NCBI GenBank assembly: GCA_017531485.1
Contig: JAFXKY010000052.1
Coordinates: forward strand, 20,442 to 84,441
Direction: 5' to 3'
From: Eubacteriaceae bacterium
Lineage (GTDB): Bacteria; Bacillota; Clostridia; Eubacteriales; Anaerofustaceae
DNA length: 64,000 nucleotides
The notes below the pieces were generated by a model. It did no database searches and had not been told where the DNA came from. It worked only from the letters and a program-made list of their open reading frames with translations. This document shows, piece after piece, positions 58,952 through 64,000 of this stretch. Position 1 is the stretch's first letter; every line of letters begins with the position of its first letter. The position numbers were made by a program, and so were the translations under genes.

Positions 58952-59404
58952 ATGACAAATTTATTTAATCCCGTGATCGCTTCAGGCGGCGCAGGTTCAA
59001 TGAAACCGTTTCTGATGATGCTCGTCGTGCTCGTACCGTTTTTCCTTGTACAGTATTTCACGATGGTCCGTCCTCAGCAGAAAAAACAGAAAGAATATGA
59101 ACAGCTTCTCAACGAAGTAATGAAGGGCGACAAGATCATTACTTCAAGTGGTTTTTACGGCACGATCACTCGCGTAATCGACGACGAAGCTATCATCGTT
59201 GAACTCGAACCGGCTAAGATCCGTCTTAAACTGAACAGAAACTGCATCTACAACGTAATCGAACACGGCGAAGCAAGAAAGAACACAAAGATCGTTCTTG
59301 ATGAAAACAACAATTTCGTTAAAGTAGGCGCTCCGACGGAAGAAGAAGAGTACAATCCGGAAGACGACGTATTCGAAGGCGCAGCTCAGGATGACGAAGA
59401 ATAA
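58952..59404 (+). CDS. yajC: Preprotein translocase subunit YajC
   Basis: A 150-residue protein with one N-terminal membrane helix (MMLVVLVPFFLVQYFTMV) followed by RPQQKKQKEYEQL, GDKIITSSGFYGTI and an acidic C-terminal tail (EEEEYNPEDDVFEG) longer than the usual roughly 100 residues. YajC associates with SecDF-YidC in protein export. secD and secF do not follow. Confidence 0.94.
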   Translation: MTNLFNPVIASGGAGSMKPFLMMLVVLVPFFLVQYFTMVRPQQKKQKEYEQLLNEVMKGDKIITSSGFYGTITRVIDDEAIIVELEPAKIRLKLNRNCIYNVIEHGEARKNTKIVLDENNNFVKVGAPTEEEEYNPEDDVFEGAAQDDEE

Positions 59405-59411
59405 TTTACTT

Positions 59412-59440
59412 AAAATAAGGCTTTACGGCCTTATTTTTTT
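59412..59440 (+). terminator. Terminator of the yqfC-to-yajC cluster
   Basis: AAAATAAGGC (59412-59421) pairs with GCCTTATTTT (59428-59437), followed by T. Confidence 0.85.
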
Positions 59441-59461
59441 ATGCGCAAGGATTTTTGTATG

Positions 59462-59492
59462 AAAAAACAGGACTTTAAGTCAAGTCCTGTTT
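59462..59492 (-). terminator. Terminator of the serS operon
   Basis: On the minus strand, AAACAGGACTT (59482-59492) pairs with AAGTCCTGTTT (59465-59475) across a 6-base loop, then a T run. Confidence 0.85.
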
Positions 59493-59498
59493 CGTATT

Positions 59499-60362
59499 TT
59501 ATTCTGTTACTGTACTGTCAGTATCTGTGATGACGTCAGCGTCCTCAGCGGGGAGCTCGGGAAGGTTTACGATCTCGTTGAAAAGATCTGTCGTGAGGAA
59601 ATATTTCTTCGCTTCATAATCCGTTTTCAGGATCCTGAAGATGTCAGCGGTCGTTCTTGACTGACCTGCTTCGAGGGCATCCTTTGACGGACGGAGGTCA
59701 AGTTCGAGGTCGATGGCATAGTTGCGGAGACCGGTCATTTCAAACGGCTGATCGGTATTTTCCACGAGAATATATCCCGTATCTTCTTCATCCCTGACAA
59801 ATTCCCTTACCATAAGAAGCGGGAAGCCCTGCCATTCGATAGGTGCTTCGGATTTATTGGTGTAGGTGTATTTTACGCCTAAGTAGACATAATTTTCGTC
59901 CATTTCAAATCCGAGGATCTCGTCGATGAGCTCAATGTTGTCGACAGTAAGGCTGAGTGTTTCGCTTTCGAATGTTGCGGGGAAGGGGTGCTGGGTGGTG
60001 TATACGTATACCTGAAGATAATCCCAGACTTTATATCCCACAAATCCCGAGAATGCAAGGAAAGCGATGAAGAGGAAGATTCCGAACGCCTTCAGTATCT
60101 TCTTTCCGGTTCCTTTTTTCTCTTTCTTTTTCTTTTCCTTTTTTCCTTCTTCTTTTACTTCGGGAAGGTTGTTTACGGGAGCGATCTGTGTTTCTTCGGA
60201 AGCTGTTTCCGGAACATTTTCTTCGGGAACTTCTTCCGGAGTTGTTTCGGCAGAAACTTCTTCCGTCACTTCAACTGTTTCGTCTGTTTCTTCGGTGGTG
60301 TTTACGGCAGTTTCTTCGGGCAATTCCTCAGAAAGTGCGAGGTTGTCCTTATTGTCTTCCAT
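59499..60362 (-). CDS. Membrane-anchored protein with acidic N-terminus, unknown function
   Basis: A 287-residue protein. Residues 1-70 are low-complexity and acidic (Glu/Thr/Val), followed by a lysine-rich patch (KKEKKKKEKKGTGKK) and one membrane helix (ILKAFGIFLFIAFLAFSGFVGY). The C-terminal 175 residues form an extracellular beta-rich domain resembling DUF4352-type immunoglobulin-like modules (YVYLGVKYTYTNKSEAPIEW). The start overlaps the serS stop (TAATG), so the two are coupled. Function unknown. Confidence 0.75.
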   Translation of the reverse strand: MEDNKDNLALSEELPEETAVNTTEETDETVEVTEEVSAETTPEEVPEENVPETASEETQIAPVNNLPEVKEEGKKEKKKKEKKGTGKKILKAFGIFLFIAFLAFSGFVGYKVWDYLQVYVYTTQHPFPATFESETLSLTVDNIELIDEILGFEMDENYVYLGVKYTYTNKSEAPIEWQGFPLLMVREFVRDEEDTGYILVENTDQPFEMTGLRNYAIDLELDLRPSKDALEAGQSRTTADIFRILKTDYEAKKYFLTTDLFNEIVNLPELPAEDADVITDTDSTVTE

Positions 60363-61624
60363 TATCTGATGACCTCAATGCCGCCCATGTACGGAACGAG
60401 AACTTCGGGGATCGTTACTGAACCGTCTTCGTTCTGATAGTTTTCGAGGATAGCGGCAAATGTTCTTCCTACTGCGAGAGCTGAGCCGTTGAGAGTGTGG
60501 ACGAATTTAACTGTGCCGTCTTTATCTCTGAAACGGATGTTTGCTCTTCTTGCCTGATAATCTTCGAAGTTGGAGCATGAGCTGATTTCTACATATCTTC
60601 CGTAGCTCGGCATCCATACTTCGATGTCGTATGTCTTGGCTGAAGAGAAGCCGATGTCGCCTGTGCAGAGTTCGATTACTCTGTAAGGGATCTTGAGCGC
60701 CTGAAGGATAGCTTCTGCGTCGTTTGTGAGGCTTTCGAGTTCGTCGTAAGAGTTTTCCGGGTTAGCGAGTTTTACGAGTTCAACTTTGTCAAACTGGTGG
60801 TTTCTGATGAGACCTCTTGTATCTCTGCCTGCACTGCCTGCTTCAGCACGGAAGCACGGTGTGTAAGCTGTGAAATATTTCGGAAGGTCATCTACTGAGA
60901 GGATCTCGTCGCGGTGAATGTTTGTTACGGGAACTTCAGCTGTCGGGATGAGGAAGTAATCGTTGTTTCTTACGTTGAAAGCGTCTTCTTCAAATTTCGG
61001 GAGCTGACCTGTACCTGTCATTGATGCGCGGTTTACCATGTACGGCGGGATGATTTCGAGGTATCCTTTCGGTGTGTGCATATCGAGCATGAATGAGATG
61101 ATAGCTCTTTCGAGTTTTGATCCGAGGCCTACCCACATAGAGAATCTTGCGCCGGCGATCTTTGCGGCTCTTTCGAAATCGAGGATTCCGAGGTCTGTTC
61201 CGAGGTCCCAGTGTGCTTTGAGTTCGAAATCGAATTCTCTCGGTGTTCCGACTTTGCGGATCTCTTTGTTGTCGGCATCACTTGCGCCGATAACGATATT
61301 TTCGTTGGGGATGTTCGGTGTTGATAAAAGGAGAGTGTTGATCTCTGCTTCGAGTTCAGCGAGTTCTGTGTCGAGGACTTTTGCTTTTGCAGCGATCTCT
61401 TTCATTTCAGCCATGAGAGCTGTTGTGTCTTCGCCTGCTTTTTTCATTGCAGGGATCTTCTTTGAAGCTGCGTTCTGCTGAGCTTTGAGTTCTTCTACCT
61501 GAGAGATGATAACTCTTCTTTTTTCATCCCTTTCAAGGATGGGTGTGATGTCGATGTCGCCTCTTCTTTTTAATAATTCGGCTACTTTTTCAGGTTCTTT
61601 TCTGATACGTTTTATATCTAACAT
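60362..61624 (-). CDS. serS: Seryl-tRNA synthetase
   Basis: A 420-residue class II synthetase. The N-terminal coiled-coil arm (about 28-105) binds the long variable arm of tRNA-Ser. The core has motif 2 [15 protein letters not shown] and motif 3 [16 protein letters not shown]. The leader of about 50 bases is too short for a T-box, and none is seen. Confidence 0.97.
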   Translation of the reverse strand: MLDIKRIRKEPEKVAELLKRRGDIDITPILERDEKRRVIISQVEELKAQQNAASKKIPAMKKAGEDTTALMAEMKEIAAKAKVLDTELAELEAEINTLLLSTPNIPNENIVIGASDADNKEIRKVGTPREFDFELKAHWDLGTDLGILDFERAAKIAGARFSMWVGLGSKLERAIISFMLDMHTPKGYLEIIPPYMVNRASMTGTGQLPKFEEDAFNVRNNDYFLIPTAEVPVTNIHRDEILSVDDLPKYFTAYTPCFRAEAGSAGRDTRGLIRNHQFDKVELVKLANPENSYDELESLTNDAEAILQALKIPYRVIELCTGDIGFSSAKTYDIEVWMPSYGRYVEISSCSNFEDYQARRANIRFRDKDGTVKFVHTLNGSALAVGRTFAAILENYQNEDGSVTIPEVLVPYMGGIEVIR

Positions 61625-61669
61625 AATATTTTCCCCTTAGGTTTAATTTTTTATTGTTCACGTTTAGTA

Positions 61670-61698
61670 ATTTTATCACCATATTCCGATATTTTCAA
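61670..61698 (-). promoter_or_regulatory. Promoter of serS
   Basis: On the minus strand, TTGAAA (61693-61698), a 17-base spacer and TAAAAT (61670-61675). Confidence 0.65.
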
Positions 61699-61732
61699 TC
61701 AATAATCCGAAAATATAGTGAATTTTGACGCG

Positions 61733-63616
61733 TTATACCGCTTCTTTGTCTTTCTTGATTACTTCAAAGAGTGTATCGCGGGCTTTCTGAACATCTTTTT
61801 CTTTGACTCTTTCGGCGAGAAGTCCAAGGAGTTCATTTACCACATCTTCCGTAAGTCCGATAGGTTCGCAGACGTTGATCATCTTGTTGTCTGTCTTATA
61901 CATTCTTTCATCCGGAAGGTTGAGTTCTTCGTACATTTTTTCACCGGGACGGAGTCCGATCTCAACTATGTCGATGTCTTCATACGGTACGTATCCCGAA
62001 AGTCGGATCATCTTTTCCGCAAGATCGAGGATCCTTACGGGTTCGCCCATGTCGAGGATATAGATCTCGCCGCCTTTGGCGTAATATCCTGCCTGAAGCA
62101 CGAGCTGGGAAGCTTCGGGAATAGTCATAAAGAAGCGTTCGATGTTGCGGTGAGTGAGGGTTACAGGGCCTCCTTCGGAGATCTGTTTTTCAAAGAGTGG
62201 AACGACGCTGCCGTTGGAACCGAGAACGTTTCCGAAGCGGACAGCCGCCATTTTCGTCTTTGTGTTGCGGGAGCTTCTTGCGCGGGACTGCATGATGAGT
62301 TCCGCCATACGTTTTGTCGCACCCATTACGTTTGTGGGGTTGACGGCTTTGTCTGTACTGATGAGGATGAATTTTTCCGCTTCATACTCAACTGCGCAGT
62401 CTGCGACATTTCTCGTTCCGAAGACATTGTTCTTGATAGCTTCGAGAGGAGAGCTTTCCATGAGAGGAACGTGCTTGTGGGCAGCGGCATGATAAACAGC
62501 CTGCGGATGATATGTTTCAAAGACGCTGTTTAAGGCTTCCTTGTCGCGGACGGATGTTATTACGGTGATGAGTTCCGTAGTTTCTGCAATAAGGCCCTGT
62601 TTCTGACGTCTTCTGAGTTCCTGATCAAGATCATAGAGGTTGTTTTCGTAGATGTCGAGCATTACAAGTTTCTTCGGAGCGAATCTGACGATCTGTCTGC
62701 AGATCTCGGAACCGATGGAGCCGCCTGCGCCTGTTACGAGGACGACTTTGTCTTCGATGTAGGAAAGGATCTGTTCAACGTTCAGGTTTACTTCACCTCT
62801 GTTGAGAAGGTCTGAGATGCTGACAGGTTTTACGGGGTTGGTGTTGGCGAGGGAGTTGTCGACGATGCGGATGTCTTCTTTCTGCATGATCTTGATTTCC
62901 ACATTTCCGGAAGATCCCTGACAAAGAGTGATTATTCTCTTTATGTCGCTCTTTGATGCGGACGGGATAGCGATATATACGACTTTGATATCATATTTAT
63001 CTATAAGTTTCGGGAGCTGGTATGTATCGCCGAGGACGTTTTTGCCCGAAACGACTTTCTTCACTTTTGCGTCATCGACAAATCCGATAACTTTGGCTTT
63101 GTATTTCGGGTTCTGTTCGAGTTCTTTCAAGAGGAGATATCCGCCGTCGCCTGCGCCGACGATAAGGGCGTTTTTGATAAGTCGGGAATCCTTCTTCTGA
63201 TAAAGAAGACGGTACATAACTCTGACGTTAAGCATAAGGGATATGCACAGAAGGCCTGCGATGATGGTTATGCTTACGAGGAAGAGTTTCTGTGAAGTAA
63301 GGAGAATGATGAGGATGATACCGAATGAAGCTGTAATGACGGAGATCGCCATCATAGCTGCTTCTCTCATTCCAACATACGACCAGAGGCTCTTGTTGAC
63401 GCCGAAGAGCATGAATGAGGCGAAATATACGAGCATTACGGTCACGAAGTAAAAAATGAAGTTCTTATAACCGAAGTTTAAGTATTTGCTGATATCGAAA
63501 TCCACTTTAAGGAATAATGCGGCGAGGACGGAAAACAGTACAAGCAGCATATCGATAGCGAGGATGATCGTATCGCGGTGGTTGCGGTAGGCTTTATTGC
63601 CGAACAGTTTTTTCAT
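61733..63616 (-). CDS. FlaA1/CapD-type nucleotide-sugar dehydratase, membrane-bound
   Basis: A 627-residue protein of the PglF/WbpM/CapD family. Four N-terminal membrane helices (about 15-130) precede an N-terminal Rossmann segment (VGAGDGGYLLLKELE) and the catalytic SDR domain with VTGAGGSIGSEICRQI and ISTDKAVNPTNVMGATKR. The long forms are UDP-GlcNAc 4,6-dehydratases that begin synthesis of bacillosamine, QuiNAc or FucNAc for surface glycans or protein glycosylation. No glycosyltransferase follows in the window. Confidence 0.92.
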   Translation of the reverse strand: MKKLFGNKAYRNHRDTIILAIDMLLVLFSVLAALFLKVDFDISKYLNFGYKNFIFYFVTVMLVYFASFMLFGVNKSLWSYVGMREAAMMAISVITASFGIILIILLTSQKLFLVSITIIAGLLCISLMLNVRVMYRLLYQKKDSRLIKNALIVGAGDGGYLLLKELEQNPKYKAKVIGFVDDAKVKKVVSGKNVLGDTYQLPKLIDKYDIKVVYIAIPSASKSDIKRIITLCQGSSGNVEIKIMQKEDIRIVDNSLANTNPVKPVSISDLLNRGEVNLNVEQILSYIEDKVVLVTGAGGSIGSEICRQIVRFAPKKLVMLDIYENNLYDLDQELRRRQKQGLIAETTELITVITSVRDKEALNSVFETYHPQAVYHAAAHKHVPLMESSPLEAIKNNVFGTRNVADCAVEYEAEKFILISTDKAVNPTNVMGATKRMAELIMQSRARSSRNTKTKMAAVRFGNVLGSNGSVVPLFEKQISEGGPVTLTHRNIERFFMTIPEASQLVLQAGYYAKGGEIYILDMGEPVRILDLAEKMIRLSGYVPYEDIDIVEIGLRPGEKMYEELNLPDERMYKTDNKMINVCEPIGLTEDVVNELLGLLAERVKEKDVQKARDTLFEVIKKDKEAV

Positions 63617-63696
63617 TGATCTGCACTTTCCGAGCTTTTAGCTCATTGAAATTTTGTATTTTTGTGTATTGTAGCGTATTGTTAATCGCAAACTAC

Positions 63697-63725
63697 AATA
63701 TATCACATTAAGACAAAAAAAGCAA
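63697..63725 (-). promoter_or_regulatory. Promoter of the CapD-type gene
   Basis: On the minus strand, TTGCTT (63720-63725), a 17-base spacer and TATATT (63697-63702). Transcription would begin about 75 bases before the start codon, so the GC-rich element at 63806 and beyond lies upstream of the promoter. Confidence 0.55.
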
Positions 63726-63805
63726 TTACAACAGGCATTTGTTTTAATTCTCTGCCGCATGAGGAGAGATTGTGACATATTCTTTTGTAATCATCTTTCG
63801 TTTTA

Positions 63806-64000
63806 CCCTCCCGCCCGCCTCCCCCGCCGCCGCGCCGTGCTTTGCACGGCGCGCAAGGTGGCTTTGCCACCTTGCCGCGAAAGCCTGCTTTCGCGCGGCG
63901 GCGGCAGCGCCGCGCGGGTCGCGGAGCGACCCGCAGCCCGTGGCGCAACCACGGGCAACCGATGCTCAGCATCGGTTGCGGCGCGGGCGGGGGTGGGTGG
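63806..64000. repeat. GC-rich multi-hairpin element (seven consecutive hairpins, truncated by the window)
   Basis: A block of about 195 bases, roughly 80 percent GC in an otherwise moderate-GC window. In order: CGCGCCGTGC/GCACGGCGCG (63831-63853), CAAGGTGGC/GCCACCTTG (63854-63874), CGCGAAAG/CTTTCGCG (63876-63895), a GCGGC-type hairpin (about 63896-63915), GCGGGTCGC/GCGACCCGC (63914-63934), GCCCGTGG/CCACGGGC (63936-63956), CAACCGATGC/GCATCGGTTG (63956-63978). Most loops are 3-5 bases. C-rich 63821-63828 and G-rich 63986-63993 can close the group as an outer stem. No gene is present; frames across it are artefacts. Confidence 0.75.

Noticed and set aside
61625..61732. T-box riboswitch upstream of serS
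   Set aside because: The leader is only about 45-50 bases from the promoter and shows no T-box sequence or terminator/antiterminator pair.
61718..62533. A 271-codon frame antisense to the CapD-type gene
   Set aside because: Shadow of a clear SDR-family gene with conserved motifs on the minus strand.
63703..63972. An 89-codon Arg/Pro/Gly-rich frame on the minus strand
   Set aside because: It runs through the multi-hairpin element; composition follows the GC-rich palindromes and there is no SD.

Overview
The window looks like a chromosomal segment of an anaerobic, spore-forming Bacillota of class Clostridia, probably an uncultured gut or rumen lineage such as Oscillospirales or Christensenellales. 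The class call rests on the yqfC-yqfD-phoH-yqfF-ybeY-dgkA-cdd-era cluster, spoIIP, a DnaE with a PHP domain, long-form Hpf, strong SD sequences and SigA-type promoters. The lineage below class level is a guess from the dockerin and Cys-repeat proteins. Most genes are housekeeping and there is no prophage, IS element or CRISPR array.

Layout. 1-3.9 kb: the end of a LarC-like gene and two related secreted dockerin proteins. 4-8.3 kb (minus): zapA and dnaE. 8.4-11.4 kb: a small unknown gene, a YccF membrane protein behind an unusual repeat array, miaA, and a methionine gamma-lyase-family PLP enzyme. 11.5-14 kb: a BMP-family lipoprotein and a URO-D-family protein, both with strongly biased codons. 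14-19.3 kb: a ferritin-like protein, asparaginase, a DUF1294 protein, CoA-disulfide reductase with rhodanese, and a lipoprotein. 19.4-27.7 kb: tRNA-Asn, a lipoprotein, recD2, hpf, a membrane protein with a roughly 660-residue acidic tail, a small HTH protein, spoIIP, a candidate structured RNA and rpsT. 27.8-31.1 kb: acpS, fmdE-like, comF, DUF3786 and a membrane-anchored unknown. 31.1-39.8 kb: pyruvate carboxylase and three GPH/MFS_2 transporters, two of them near-identical tandem copies. 39.9-45 kb (minus): a small conserved protein, a nucleoside-type ABC transporter without its binding protein, and prmA. 45.2-50.5 kb: pepT-polA-coaE-queG. 50.6-59.4 kb: a DUF1003 gene (minus), then the yqfC-to-era cluster continuing into tgt-yajC. 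59.5-63.6 kb (minus): a membrane-anchored unknown, serS, and a FlaA1/CapD-type nucleotide-sugar dehydratase. The last 200 bases are an extremely GC-rich chain of seven perfect hairpins that runs off the window.

How the parts connect. The BMP lipoprotein at 11.5 kb plausibly supplies the substrate-binding subunit for the ABC operon at 40-44 kb. The pepT operon joins peptide breakdown, replication/repair and tRNA modification, and queG and tgt both serve queuosine synthesis. Codon bias suggests that the BMP protein, the URO-D protein and the tandem transporters are among the most highly expressed products.

The most unusual non-coding signals are the seven-hairpin GC-rich element (63.8-64 kb), four TTTAATC repeats spaced exactly 11 bases apart followed by a start-site hairpin (8.64-8.72 kb), the structured stretch between two promoters upstream of rpsT, and matching operator or leader inverted repeats upstream of two of the three transporter genes.
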